From the NCBI RefSeq assembly GCF_000763885.1, contig NZ_JRKO01000047.1, positions 1-45,396 of the forward strand: a stretch of DNA of 45,396 nt, read 5' to 3'. Positions 1 to 8,011 of the stretch are shown here, piece by piece (within the stretch, counting starts at the first letter, position 1; each line of letters starts with the position of its first letter). The notes under the pieces are model-generated. The model had not been told where the DNA came from. It did not search any database and saw only the letters and a program-made list of their open reading frames with translations. The position numbers and the translations under genes are program-made. Origin of the DNA: Paracoccus versutus (GTDB taxonomy: Bacteria; Pseudomonadota; Alphaproteobacteria; Rhodobacterales; Rhodobacteraceae).

Positions 1-147
1 CTGCAAGGCCATATCCGCCGCTGCCGTTCGTTCCAGACCATGAGCCCCATCGAGATGCTCGAGGCGGCCGGTGGTGGCGACCGCCTCGAGCATCTCGATG
101 GGGCTCATGGTCTGGAACGAACGGCAGCGGCGGATATGGCCTTGCAG
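1..147. repeat. Perfect 67-bp inverted repeat with 13-nt spacer at the window edge
   Basis: Positions 1-67 are the exact reverse complement of 81-147; the spacer is 68-80. The repeat lies inside a coding region and turns the gene back on itself. No base differs between the arms, which fits a very recent event or a chimeric fold-back read or contig end better than an old functional hairpin. The repeat may continue to the left of the window. Confidence 0.95.
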
Positions 148-564
148 CGGCACCAGCACCGCATCGCCGCGCCGGGGCGGCGGCCCCGGCAGCACGCGGG
201 CGCGCAGCCGGTCGGCGAAGCTGCGCGCGGCCTCGGGGTCGATGGCCGCGGGGTCGTGGCGGCTTTGCGCGACCTGGAAGCGCCAGCGTTGCGGCACCGG
301 CTCGATCTGCCAGAACGGGTAGTGATAGGCGCGGCGAAAGGTCAGGGCGCGCGCATGGGTCGGCGCCTCCATGTGAAACAGCGCGTAGCCGTCGCGCAGG
401 GGCGCGGCCATGCGGGCCGCGGCGCCGGTCTTGTGCCATTCGACGCGCCAGCCCGCGTCCTCGACCGCCCGGCGCAGCACGGTCATGAAGTTGAAGCTGC
501 CCGCCCGCGCCGTTTCCAGCATCGAGCCTTCCAGGTAGACGCGCAGGACGGGGGCGTGGGTCAT
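1..564 (-). CDS. Conserved hypothetical protein, 3' end lost in a fold-back repeat (partial)
   Basis: I do not recognise the family. The frame starts at the ATG at 562-564 with MTHAPVLRVYLEGS and has strong GC3 bias down to about position 68, reaching ...FQTMSPIEMLEAVATTGR. From there the frame stays open only because it reads the reverse complement of its own codons: positions 1-67 are a perfect inverted copy of 81-147. The last 22 or so residues are therefore not the native sequence and the true C-terminus is missing. The N-terminal part is soluble, rich in Arg, Trp and His, with no signal peptide or membrane span. It is divergent from hslV, with about 100 bp between the starts. An in-frame GTG lies three codons upstream of the chosen ATG, but the ATG is the more usual start. 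Confidence 0.6.
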   Translation of the reverse strand, partial: MTHAPVLRVYLEGSMLETARAGSFNFMTVLRRAVEDAGWRVEWHKTGAAARMAAPLRDGYALFHMEAPTHARALTFRRAYHYPFWQIEPVPQRWRFQVAQSRHDPAAIDPEAARSFADRLRARVLPGPPPRRGDAVLVPLQGHIRRCRSFQTMSPIEMLEAVATTGRLEHLDGAHGLERTAAADMALQ

Positions 565-667
565 GGCCGGCACGCTAGCGGCTGGCGCGGCGTGGCGGAA
601 GGGGGCGGGTTGCGAAAGCCCCGGCCGGCCCATATCTGACCCCGCAGGCGAGAGATCGGAGAGAGGC

Positions 668-1222
668 ATGTCCGAAGACAAATTTCCCGGCTGGCACGGC
701 ACCACCATCCTGGCGGTGCGACGCGGCGGCCGCGTGGTCGTCGCCGGGGACGGCCAGGTCAGCGTCGGCCAGACGGTGATGAAGGGCACGGCGCGCAAGG
801 TGCGCCGGCTGAGCCCCGGCGGGCATGAGGTGGTGGTGGGCTTTGCCGGCTCGACCGCGGACGCCTTTACCCTGCTCGAACGGCTGGAGAAGAAGCTCGA
901 GGCGGCGCCCGGCCAGTTGGCGCGGGCCTGCGTCGACCTGGCCAAGGACTGGCGCATGGACAAATACCTGCGTAACCTGGAGGCCATGTTGATCGTGACC
1001 GACGGGCGCGACATCTTCGTGGTGACGGGGGCCGGCGACGTGCTGGAGCCCGAGCATGACGTGGCCGCCATCGGTTCGGGCGGCAATTTCGCCCTGGCCG
1101 CTGCGCGCGGGCTGATGGAGGGCGACCTGGATGCCGAGGCGGTGGCGCGCAAGGCCATGGCGATCGCGGCGGACATCTGCGTCTATACCAACGGCAACCT
1201 GACGGTCGAGGTTCTGGGCTAG
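668..1222 (+). CDS. hslV: HslV, proteolytic subunit of the HslUV protease
   Basis: This is the threonine protease of the bacterial proteasome-like HslUV complex, which degrades unfolded and regulatory proteins in the cytoplasm. The 184-residue product has a short propeptide ending HG before TTILAVRRGG. Thr12 would be the processed N-terminal nucleophile. Asp17 and Lys33, counted from that Thr, match the family's active-site residues (AGDGQ and ARKVRR). The start at 668 has a purine-rich site (GGAGAGAGG) just upstream; an in-frame extension to 563 has none and would disrupt the propeptide. Its partner hslU lies 840 bp downstream, separated by an opposite-strand gene instead of being directly adjacent. 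A two-hairpin repeat follows the stop codon and may end transcription. Confidence 0.97.
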   Translation: MSEDKFPGWHGTTILAVRRGGRVVVAGDGQVSVGQTVMKGTARKVRRLSPGGHEVVVGFAGSTADAFTLLERLEKKLEAAPGQLARACVDLAKDWRMDKYLRNLEAMLIVTDGRDIFVVTGAGDVLEPEHDVAAIGSGGNFALAAARGLMEGDLDAEAVARKAMAIAADICVYTNGNLTVEVLG

Positions 1223-1223
1223 C

Positions 1224-1301
1224 GGGGGCTTCGCCCCCCGCCCCGCAAGCCCCTCGACGGGGCTTGCGGGGCGTCCCCCAGGGTATTTGTGCAACGGAGA
1301 A
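1224..1301 (+). repeat. 78-bp two-hairpin palindromic element, copy A
   Basis: The element begins right after hslV. Hairpin 1 is GGGGGC-TTC-GCCCCC (1224-1238). Hairpin 2 has 14-bp arms at 1240-1253 and 1259-1272 with loop TCGAC. A tail follows, GTCCCCCAGGGTATTTG then AACGGAGAA. Copy B at 22482-22559 (minus strand) aligns with it without a gap over all 78 positions, and every difference in the stem of hairpin 2 is matched on the other arm. Here it could also act as the hslV terminator, although no T-run follows directly. Confidence 0.85.
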
Positions 1302-1319
1302 AGCGGGCAGGCGCCGGGC

Positions 1320-1937
1320 TCAGGCGCCTTCCTTTGCCGCCAGCCCTTGCAGCAGCGCCAGGCGGTCGCGGCGGAAATCGCCGGAGCCGGTGGCTAGCCC
1401 CTGCATGGCGCGCACGAAGAACTGGCGGTAGTCCTGCGCCTTTTCGCACCAGGCCAGCAGCTTGACGCCCTGCGGCGGGTGGACCAGCGCCAGCGGCAGG
1501 GCCGTTCGCTGCGTTTCATTGCCGGCAAGGTCGGCATAGCCGAAGGCGACCGGCCGGCATGCGCGCATCGCCGCATGCAGCAGCGCCAGGTCGGCGGCGG
1601 CCGCTTGGGGCATGTCCTCGCGGTAATGGGCGGCGGGGCGCACGTCCAGCTTGCGATAGAGGCGCAGGAGCAGCGCGCCCTCGGGGTCGGCCTGTTGCAG
1701 CCGGTCCATCGCCGCGCGGGCGGCGGCGGCATGCACCGGATCGCCGCGATGATCCGCCAGCGCCAGGCCGCGCAGCGCGGCGTCGCGCAGTTCCGGGTCG
1801 AGCGCCGGCGCGGCGGGCGCCTGCGCCGCGGCCGCGCGCGGGCCCAGGCCCAGCGTCGCGGCAGCCGCGGCCAGCCGCGACGCCAGGGCACGGCGGGACA
1901 GCATCGGGGCGGCGGGCGGGTCGCGACGCGGTCGCAT
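1320..1937 (-). CDS. WYL-domain protein with Tat-like signal sequence
   Basis: The 205-residue product has two visible parts. Residues 12-40 look like a twin-arginine export signal: MLSRRALASRLAAAAATLGLG followed by an Ala-rich cleavage region (PRAAAAQA). The C-terminal half has the WYL-domain pattern: PVAFGYADLAGNETQRTALP, then LLAWCEKAQDYRQFFV, where family members bind ligands or nucleic acid in transcription regulators and defence proteins. The start at 1937 is supported by AAGGAAG six bases upstream; an internal ATG at 1904 has no such site. There is no helix-turn-helix. It lies between hslV and hslU on the opposite strand. If the leader works, the domain would act in the periplasm, which is unusual for WYL. 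The WYL assignment is by motif only. Confidence 0.7.
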   Translation of the reverse strand: MRPRRDPPAAPMLSRRALASRLAAAAATLGLGPRAAAAQAPAAPALDPELRDAALRGLALADHRGDPVHAAAARAAMDRLQQADPEGALLLRLYRKLDVRPAAHYREDMPQAAAADLALLHAAMRACRPVAFGYADLAGNETQRTALPLALVHPPQGVKLLAWCEKAQDYRQFFVRAMQGLATGSGDFRRDRLALLQGLAAKEGA

Positions 1938-2066
1938 GTTCGGCTTCCTTGCTGGCCGGGGAAAAAGGCGGCCGATCTGGCGCGGATTCGGACTTGGGTC
2001 CAGCCGCTTGGTTGAATCGGCCCCCCGCGGACTTTAAGTGATGCCGAAATGAGACAGGAGCCCCGA

Positions 2067-3371
2067 ATGTCCGACCTGACCCCGCGCGAAATCGTCTCCG
2101 AACTGGATCGCTTCATTATCGGGCAAAGGGATGCCAAGCGCGCCGTGGCCGTGGCCCTGCGCAACCGCTGGCGCCGGCGGCAGCTGGGCGACGACCTGCG
2201 CGACGAAGTCTATCCCAAGAACATCCTGATGATCGGCCCGACCGGCGTCGGCAAGACCGAGATCAGCCGCCGCCTGGCCAAGCTGGCCCGCGCGCCCTTC
2301 CTGAAGGTCGAGGCGACCAAGTTCACCGAGGTCGGCTATGTCGGCCGCGATGTCGAGCAGATCATCCGCGACCTGGCCGATGCCGCCGTCATCGAGACCC
2401 GCGAGCGCATGCGCGAGGAGGTCAAGGCCCGCGCCCATAAATCCGCCGAGGAGCGCGTGGTCGCCGCCCTGGCCGGCGAGGGCGCGCGCGAGCAGACCCG
2501 CGAGATGTTCCGCGACAAGCTCAAGCGCGGCGAGCTGGACGATACGGTGATCGAGCTGGAGGTGCAGGACAATTCCAACCCCTTCGGCATGATGGAGATG
2601 CCCGGCCAGCCCGGTGCCATCGGCGGGATGATGGACCTGTCGGGGTTGATGAAGGCATTCGGCGGGCGCCGGGTGCGGCGCAAGGTGACGGTGGCGGAAA
2701 GCTATGAGCTGCTGATCGCGGAAGAGGCCGACAAGCTGCTGGACGACGAGGCCGTCAAGGCCGCCGCGCTGGAGGCGGTGCAGGAGAACGGCATCGTCTT
2801 CATCGACGAGATCGACAAGGTCGCCGCGCGGACCGACGCCCGCGGCGGCGATGTCTCGCGCGAGGGGGTGCAGCGCGACCTGCTGCCGCTGATCGAGGGC
2901 ACCACGGTTTCCACGAAATACGGGCCGGTCAGGACGGATCATATCCTGTTCATCGCCTCGGGCGCGTTCCACATCGCCAAGCCTTCGGACCTCTTGCCGG
3001 AATTGCAGGGGCGGCTGCCGATCCGGGTCGAGCTGCGCGCGCTGACCGAAGAGGACTTCGTCCGCATCCTGACCGAGACCGACAACGCCCTGACCCGGCA
3101 ATATACCGCGCTGATGGCGACCGAGGGCGTGACGGTCCAGTTCACCGAGGACGGCATCCGGGCGCTGGCGCGCATCGCGGCCGAGGTGAACGGCTCGGTC
3201 GAGAATATCGGCGCGCGGCGGCTTTATACCGTGATGGAGCGGGTGTTCGAGGAGCTGTCCTTCAGCGCGCCGGACCGCTCGGGCGAGACGGTGGTGGTGG
3301 ACGGGGCCTTCGTCGAGAAGCACCTGGGCGACCTGGCGCGCTCGACCGACCTGTCGCGCTACGTGCTGTAA
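2067..3371 (+). CDS. hslU: HslU, ATPase (unfoldase) subunit of the HslUV protease
   Basis: This AAA+ unfoldase recognises substrates and threads them into HslV. The 434-residue product has the usual family length. Walker A is GPTGVGKT at residues 57-64, Walker B is IVFIDEID at about 243-250, and the inserted I-domain lies between them (charged, coiled stretch at about 110-200). The C-terminus ends SRYVL; the family docks a similar tail into a pocket on HslV. The start at 2067 has CAGGAG seven bases upstream; an upstream in-frame ATG at 2049 lacks a site. The gene probably has its own promoter, because hslV is separated from it by a minus-strand gene. Confidence 0.97.
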   Translation: MSDLTPREIVSELDRFIIGQRDAKRAVAVALRNRWRRRQLGDDLRDEVYPKNILMIGPTGVGKTEISRRLAKLARAPFLKVEATKFTEVGYVGRDVEQIIRDLADAAVIETRERMREEVKARAHKSAEERVVAALAGEGAREQTREMFRDKLKRGELDDTVIELEVQDNSNPFGMMEMPGQPGAIGGMMDLSGLMKAFGGRRVRRKVTVAESYELLIAEEADKLLDDEAVKAAALEAVQENGIVFIDEIDKVAARTDARGGDVSREGVQRDLLPLIEGTTVSTKYGPVRTDHILFIASGAFHIAKPSDLLPELQGRLPIRVELRALTEEDFVRILTETDNALTRQYTALMATEGVTVQFTEDGIRALARIAAEVNGSVENIGARRLYTVMERVFEELSFSAPDRSGETVVVDGAFVEKHLGDLARSTDLSRYVL

Positions 3372-3387
3372 GGAACCCTGGCGCCTT

Positions 3388-3417
3388 CCCGCCGTTGTGG
3401 AATGACGCAACGGCGGG
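3388..3417 (+). other. Hairpin between hslU and the small PLDc_N gene
   Basis: The arms CCCGCCGTTG (3388-3397) and CAACGGCGGG (3408-3417) pair perfectly around a 10-nt loop. No T-run follows, so it is a weak candidate for a rho-independent terminator of hslU. It ends eight bases before the next start codon and could instead be a leader structure of that gene. Confidence 0.55.
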
Positions 3418-3425
3418 GGACGCGC

Positions 3426-3602
3426 ATGAACTATCTTTTCGGCATCATCATCTTCGTGCTGGATGTCTGGGCCATCGCCTCGATCATCAACACCAACGAG
3501 ACCATGACCACCAAGCTGATCTGGATCGCGCTGGTGGCGATCCTGCCGGTGCTGGGCTTCATCATCTGGTGGTTCGCGGGGCCCAAGGCGAATTACGGCT
3601 GA
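3426..3602 (+). CDS. Small membrane protein with PLDc_N-like domain
   Basis: The 58-residue protein has two hydrophobic spans (about residues 3-20 and 34-50). It has the pattern of the short phospholipase D N-terminal-type domain: a first helix ending LDVWAIASIINTN, then KLIWIALVAILPVLGFIIWW and a short charged tail GPKANYG. Stand-alone proteins of this type are common and have no known enzymatic role. The start at 3426 follows GGGGGA; an upstream ATG in the same frame lies inside the preceding hairpin. The gene is preceded by the same GCGGGGGAC context as the lipoprotein gene downstream. Confidence 0.8.
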   Translation: MNYLFGIIIFVLDVWAIASIINTNETMTTKLIWIALVAILPVLGFIIWWFAGPKANYG

Positions 3603-3662
3603 GGGCTTTCCCTGCCCCCGCCGCGGTGGCATTGTCGCCCGCAAGACGAAAGGGCGGGGGAC

Positions 3663-4736
3663 ATGCCGGGGCGGATCCTTGTTTCGCTGTTGCTGCTGCT
3701 GGCGGCCTGCGCGCCGCGCGGCGAGATCACCGTCGCCCCAGAAGCGGCGCGCCTTGGCCATGTCGAGCGCATCTATGTCGCCAGCAACCGCACCCCCGAG
3801 GGCAGCCGGCAGGAAGGCGTCAGCTTTGGCCGGGTCGATGTCTCGGTCCCGCCCGAGCGGCGGCCCGGCACCATCACCTATCCCCGCAAGGGCGCGAGGC
3901 CCGATCCGCAGCGGGACTTCCTGGTCTCGGAATATGCCCGCTTTGCCCGGCCCGAGGATTTCCAGGCCGACCTGCGCCGCGCCGTCGCCGCCCGCCCGCC
4001 GGGCGACCGCGACGTGGTGCTGTTCGTGCATGGCTACAACAACACCTTCGCCGAGGGGCTCTATCGCTTTGCCCAGATCGAGCGCGACCTGAGCCTGCCG
4101 GGCGTGCCCTTGCATTTCTCATGGCCGTCGCGCGGGCAGCCGCTGGCCTATGCCGCGGATCGCGACAGCGTGCTTTATTCCCGCGACGGGCTTGAGCGCA
4201 GCATCGAGATCGCCACCGAGGCGGGCGGCGGCAGGGCGATCCTGGTCGCGCATTCCATGGGCGCCCTGCTGCTGATGGAAAGCCTGCGCCAGATGGCCAT
4301 CGCGGGCGAGCGCCGCACCCTGGACCGGATCGGCGCGGTGGTCCTGCTTTCGCCCGACATCGACGTGGGCGTGTTTCGCACCCAGGTCCGGGCCATCGGC
4401 AGGCTGCCGCAGCCCTTCGTCATCTTCACCTCGGGGCGGGACCGGGCACTGAACCTGTCGGCGCTGATCTCGGCCGAGCCGGTGCGGCTGGGCAGCCTGA
4501 CCGATGCCGGGCCCGTGGCGGACCTGCCGGTGATGCTGGTCGATGTCGGTGCCTTCTCGACCGGGGACGGGCATTTCAACGTGGCGACCTCGCCCGCCCT
4601 TTTGCGCATCCTGGCGCAGGCGCAGGAGCTGAACAGCGTGTTTTCCGAGGATGTGGGCGGCGGGGTCGGGCCGCTGACCCGCGCGGCGCTGCATGCCGAG
4701 CGGGCGGCGCAGATCGTGATCTCGCCGGCTTTCTAG
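3663..4736 (+). CDS. Alpha/beta-hydrolase lipoprotein (DUF900 type)
   Basis: This is a probable envelope-anchored serine hydrolase of unknown substrate, 357 residues. The N-terminus is a lipoprotein signal with lipobox LLAAC (Cys16). The hydrolase core has the oxyanion strand DVVLFVHGYNNTF, the nucleophile elbow VAHSMGA (Ser198), an acid candidate in LLSPDID, and a late His in GDGHFN (His304). This layout matches the DUF900 branch of alpha/beta hydrolases. The stop overlaps the stop of the convergent Smr gene by three bases (4734-4736 against 4733-4735), so the two transcripts run into each other. Confidence 0.85.
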   Translation: MPGRILVSLLLLLAACAPRGEITVAPEAARLGHVERIYVASNRTPEGSRQEGVSFGRVDVSVPPERRPGTITYPRKGARPDPQRDFLVSEYARFARPEDFQADLRRAVAARPPGDRDVVLFVHGYNNTFAEGLYRFAQIERDLSLPGVPLHFSWPSRGQPLAYAADRDSVLYSRDGLERSIEIATEAGGGRAILVAHSMGALLLMESLRQMAIAGERRTLDRIGAVVLLSPDIDVGVFRTQVRAIGRLPQPFVIFTSGRDRALNLSALISAEPVRLGSLTDAGPVADLPVMLVDVGAFSTGDGHFNVATSPALLRILAQAQELNSVFSEDVGGGVGPLTRAALHAERAAQIVISPAF

Positions 4737-5329
4737 CGGCGCAGGTAGACGTAATAGGCGCCCTCGCCGCCATGGCGGCGGTGCGCGGGGCGGACTTGCA
4801 GCACCACGGCGTTCAAGGGCGGCATGTGCAGCCAATGCGGCACGTTGTGGCGCAGCGCGCCCGGCCTGACCGGCAGCGGCGCGTCCGGCCCGCCTTCGCG
4901 CCCCTTGCCGGTGATGACCAGCACCAGCCGCCGCCCTTCGGCCTTGGCTTGCAGGATGAAGCGGATCAGCACCGGCTGGGCCACGGCCAGCGTCATGCCG
5001 TGCAGGTCGATGCGTGCCTCGGGGGCGAGCTTGCCGCGGCTCATCTGGCGATGCGTCTTGTGATCCATGCGCAGCGGCTGGGCATGCAGCGCCTCGCGCG
5101 GGGGCGGCGACAGGTCCAGCCGGGTCGAGCCCGAGCCGGGCTGCCCGCCGATCCGCAGCCCGGCCAGCGGCAGGGGCGCGGCCTGCGGCATGGTGGGCGG
5201 CTTTTTCAGCGGCTGGGGCGCAGGCGCGGGCTCGGCCTGCTTGCGGGCAGGGTGCATCGGCACCGCGGTCGCGGCGACGCGGGACCACAGGGCCTTGTCC
5301 TCGGCCGAGAGTCCCCGCCGCCGTGCCAT
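4733..5329 (-). CDS. Smr-domain (MutS2 C-terminal type) putative endonuclease
   Basis: The 198-residue protein has a charged, Pro-rich N-terminal half and a C-terminal Smr domain. Domain hallmarks are IDLHGMT at the start, VLVITGKG in the middle and the VPHWL region near the end, with HGGEGAYYVYLRR closing the fold. Smr domains nick or cleave nucleic acid; stand-alone bacterial versions are little studied. The start codon at 5327-5329 lies three bases after the stop of the TimA-like gene, so the two form one minus-strand transcript. I expected a murein transglycosylase gene between them from memory of related genomes, and there is none here. Confidence 0.88.
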   Translation of the reverse strand: MARRRGLSAEDKALWSRVAATAVPMHPARKQAEPAPAPQPLKKPPTMPQAAPLPLAGLRIGGQPGSGSTRLDLSPPPREALHAQPLRMDHKTHRQMSRGKLAPEARIDLHGMTLAVAQPVLIRFILQAKAEGRRLVLVITGKGREGGPDAPLPVRPGALRHNVPHWLHMPPLNAVVLQVRPAHRRHGGEGAYYVYLRR

Positions 5330-5332
5330 GGT

Positions 5333-5989
5333 TCAGGCCGTGGCGACCAGCTGCCAGTTCGGGTCGTCCTGACCCATGCGGCGGGCGAAGGTCCAGGTGT
5401 CGCGCTGCTTGCGGGCGGCCTTGGGGTCGCCCTCGACCACGTTGCCGTCGGCGTCGCGGGTGGCGACGATCATCTCGCCGACGAAGCGCACCGAAAGCTC
5501 GGCCATGCCGGTCGCCGGGGTGAACTCGGCCCCCGCCAGCGCGGTTTCGCGGGTGCCCAGGAACTGCGCCTCGGTGGTCAGGTTGCGGGCCTTGCGATCC
5601 TCGATCACCGATTCGAACGCTTCGGCCACCGGCGGCGCCAGGAAGCCGCGCACCTCGGACAGGTCGCCGCGCTCGAAGGCCATCAGGATCATCTCATAGG
5701 CGGATTTCGCGCCGGACAGGAACGGGCCCACGGCGAAGTCGGGCTCGACCCGCTTCATCTCGGCCAGGGCCTTGGCGGCGGGGCTGCCCGGTTCGGTATG
5801 GTCGGTGATGTCGCTGTCGCCCGCCTCGGCGGTGCCGTCGATCACGTCGAAGCGGCGGCGCTGGACCGGCTCTTCGGGGACGCGCGGCGGCTCGAATCCG
5901 TCGCGGGTGCCAAGAACCCCGCGCAGGCGCAGGATCAGGAACACGGCGATCGCCCCAAGGACGAGCAGTTGCAGCAGGGGGTTCGACAT
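5333..5989 (-). CDS. Tim44/TimA-like domain protein
   Basis: The 218-residue protein has one N-terminal membrane span (LLQLLVLGAIAVFLILRLRG) followed by an acidic linker and a C-terminal Tim44-like domain with SAYEMILMAFERGD, VAEAFESVIEDRK and the closing segment DTWTFARRMGQDDPNWQLVAT. The mitochondrial relative helps import proteins across the inner membrane. The alphaproteobacterial homologue is inner-membrane anchored, with its domain probably in the cytoplasm. I chose the start at 5989 because the membrane span begins there; the long upstream extension of the frame has no coding signature and lies opposite fxsA. It is divergent from fxsA, which is a typical neighbour. Confidence 0.85.
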   Translation of the reverse strand: MSNPLLQLLVLGAIAVFLILRLRGVLGTRDGFEPPRVPEEPVQRRRFDVIDGTAEAGDSDITDHTEPGSPAAKALAEMKRVEPDFAVGPFLSGAKSAYEMILMAFERGDLSEVRGFLAPPVAEAFESVIEDRKARNLTTEAQFLGTRETALAGAEFTPATGMAELSVRFVGEMIVATRDADGNVVEGDPKAARKQRDTWTFARRMGQDDPNWQLVATA

Positions 5990-6103
5990 CAACGGACCTA
6001 ACGAGCTTTGTAACGGCGCTTTCGCATGCTTATGTAGGGTGAGGACCGGCCCAAGTCCAGTTTGGGCGCCGGGAAATAGAAAGTGCCGGAGGAAAAAGGC
6101 GTT

Positions 6104-6673
6104 ATGTGGCTGCTGTTGCCCTTCGTGATCCTGCCCATCGTCGAGATCGCGCTGTTCATCCAGGTGGGGGGCGCGATCGGCGTCCTGCCCACCATCGCGC
6201 TGGTCCTGGCCTCGGCCGTGGCCGGCGTGGCGGTGATGCGCCACCAGGGCGCGCGCGCCGCGCTGGACGTGCAGCGCGCCATGCAGGATTTTCGCGATCC
6301 CGCCCGGCCGATGGCACATGGCGCGCTGGTGATGATCGCCGGGCTGCTGATGGTGGTGCCGGGCCTGTTCACCAGCACGCTGGGGCTTTTGCTGCTGATC
6401 CCGGCGGTGCGCAGCCTGATCCTGCGGCAGATGGCCGCGCGCATGCGGGTGACGGGCGCCGGCTTCAGCTATCGCCAGAGCTATGGCGCCGAGGGCGATT
6501 TCGGCGCCGATCCGGCGGGCTTGCGCCGTGGCCCCGGCTGGCGCGAGGACGGGGTGATCGACGGCGAATATTCGGTGCAGGACGACCCGCCCGGCCCGGT
6601 GCGCGAAGGGCTGACCGACCAGGGCGACGCGGCGCCTCCGCGGCGTGGCAATTCCGGCTGGACCCGGCATTGA
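6104..6673 (+). CDS. fxsA: FxsA-family membrane protein
   Basis: The 189-residue cytoplasmic-membrane protein has the FxsA pattern. It opens MWLLLPFVILPIVEIALFI with the conserved Glu in the first span, then GVLPTIALVLASAVAGVAVM, and a hairpin MVVPGLFTSTLGLLLLIP; the C-terminal 70 residues are polar. FxsA in E. coli eases exclusion of phage T7 by the F plasmid; its normal job is unclear. The start at 6104 is preceded by GGAGG at 6088-6092; a GTG at 6083 would place that ribosome site inside the gene. secB follows 49 bp downstream on the same strand. Confidence 0.88.
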   Translation: MWLLLPFVILPIVEIALFIQVGGAIGVLPTIALVLASAVAGVAVMRHQGARAALDVQRAMQDFRDPARPMAHGALVMIAGLLMVVPGLFTSTLGLLLLIPAVRSLILRQMAARMRVTGAGFSYRQSYGAEGDFGADPAGLRRGPGWREDGVIDGEYSVQDDPPGPVREGLTDQGDAAPPRRGNSGWTRH

Positions 6674-6722
6674 GCGCCGGGCGGCGGGGTGCTAGAACCC
6701 CGTCAGATCCGAGGAGATTTCC

Positions 6723-7247
6723 ATGAGCGACGAGAACAACAGCGACGCCGCCGCCGCGTCCGAGGCCCAGAATGCAGCGCAGCCGGCCGTGCGGCTGCAG
6801 ATCCTGACGCAATATATCCGCGACCTGTCCTTTGAGAACGCGGTGGCGCAAAAGGGCCTGCCCTCGGGCGAGGTGCAGCCGGAAATCAGCGTGCAGGTCA
6901 GCCTGGATGCCCGCAAGCGCCCGACCGAGCACCAATACGAGGTGATCAGCAAGTTCCGCGTGCAATCCGCGAACGCCGCCGACAAGTCGCCCCTGTTCCT
7001 GTGCGAGCTGGATTACGGCGGCATCTTCCATGTCGAGGGCGTGCCCGAGGACCAGCTGCACCCCTTCCTGATGATCGAATGCCCGCGCATGATGTTCCCC
7101 TTCGTGCGGCGCATCGTGTCGGACATGACCCGCGACGGCGGCTTCCCGCCCTTCAACATGGACCCGGTGGATTTCGTGGCGCTTTACCGCCAGGAAATCG
7201 CGCGCCGGGCGCAGGCCCAGCGGCCGGCCGACCAGCCGCTGTCCTGA
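6723..7247 (+). CDS. secB: SecB, protein-export chaperone
   Basis: SecB is the cytoplasmic tetrameric chaperone that keeps preproteins unfolded and hands them to SecA. The 174-residue product carries the family core: LQILTQYIRDLSFENA near residue 25, ISVQVSLDARK, CELDYGGIFHVEGV, then LMIECPRMMFPFVRRIVSDM and the closing GGFPPFNMDPVDFVALYRQ. The N-terminal 20 residues are an acidic and Ala-rich tail, normal for alphaproteobacteria. A GAGGAG site precedes the ATG. A rho-independent terminator follows at 7281-7310. Confidence 0.97.
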   Translation: MSDENNSDAAAASEAQNAAQPAVRLQILTQYIRDLSFENAVAQKGLPSGEVQPEISVQVSLDARKRPTEHQYEVISKFRVQSANAADKSPLFLCELDYGGIFHVEGVPEDQLHPFLMIECPRMMFPFVRRIVSDMTRDGGFPPFNMDPVDFVALYRQEIARRAQAQRPADQPLS

Positions 7248-7280
7248 GCTGATCACTTCTGCGTGAGGCATGCCCCCATC

Positions 7281-7310
7281 GGCCCGCGGCCCTCCGGTCG
7301 CGGGCCTTTT
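7281..7310 (+). terminator. Rho-independent terminator after secB
   Basis: The stem GGCCCGCG (7281-7288) pairs with CGCGGGCC (7299-7306) around a 10-nt loop and is followed by TTTT. It lies 33 bases after the secB stop. Confidence 0.8.
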
Positions 7311-7394
7311 GCTTGCCCGGCGCGCCAGCCCAAGCGGCGCTGGCGCGGCCGCGGCGATGGCGCTAGTTTCGCGCGGCACAAGACGGAGAGCGGC

Positions 7395-8003
7395 ATGGCG
7401 AAAGGCGCGAAACGGGCCTGGCAGAGGATGCTGTCGGGGCGCAGGCTGGATCTTCTGGACCCGACGCCCATGGATGTCGAGATCGGCGACATCGCCCATG
7501 GCCTTGCCTTCGTCGCGCGCTGGAACGGCCAGACCCGCGGCGACTGGGCCTATAGCGTGGCCGAGCATTCGCTGCTGGTCGAGGAAATCCACGCCCGCAG
7601 CAACCCCGATTGCGAGCCGCGCTGGCGGCTGGCGGCGCTGCTGCACGATGCGCCGGAATATGTCATCGGCGACATGATCTCGCCGGTGAAGGCGGCGCTT
7701 GGGCGGGAATACGGGGAAATGGATGCGCGGCTGGCGGCGGCGATCCATCGCCGCTTCGGCCTGCCCGCGCAATTGCCGGCGGTGGTGAAACGCGCGATCA
7801 AGCGGGCCGACCGCATCTCGGCCTGGCTGGAGGCCGTGCAGATCGCCGGGTTTTCCAGGGCCGAGGCGGATCGCCTGTTTCCCGCGCCCCGGCCGGAATT
7901 GCTGCAGGGGCTGGAAATACGCCTGCGCCCGCCCCTGGAAACGCGCAATGCGTTTTTATCGCGCTTTACCCAGCTTATTGCGGAAATCGACTGCAAAGCG
8001 TGA
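7395..8003 (+). CDS. HD-domain phosphohydrolase (YfbR-like)
   Basis: The 202-residue protein is a metal-dependent HD-domain hydrolase. The His-Asp pattern is visible as SVAEHSLLV (His58), then LAALLHDAPEYVIGDM with the HD pair at His84-Asp85, and VKRAIKRADRIS toward the C-terminus. This arrangement is like YfbR/YedJ-type enzymes, which hydrolyse nucleotides, but the substrate cannot be read from sequence. The start at 7395 has CGGAGAG just upstream. It is convergent with hvrA; a terminator hairpin separates the two. Confidence 0.85.
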   Translation: MAKGAKRAWQRMLSGRRLDLLDPTPMDVEIGDIAHGLAFVARWNGQTRGDWAYSVAEHSLLVEEIHARSNPDCEPRWRLAALLHDAPEYVIGDMISPVKAALGREYGEMDARLAAAIHRRFGLPAQLPAVVKRAIKRADRISAWLEAVQIAGFSRAEADRLFPAPRPELLQGLEIRLRPPLETRNAFLSRFTQLIAEIDCKA

Positions 8004-8011
8004 TCCCGGAC

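Noticed and set aside
2034..4115. A 693-codon minus-strand open frame opposite hslU and its downstream genes
   Set aside because: It is the antisense shadow of GC-rich coding sequence. The protein has Asp-, His- and Gln-rich composition typical of such shadows, no domain, and hslU is certain on the other strand.
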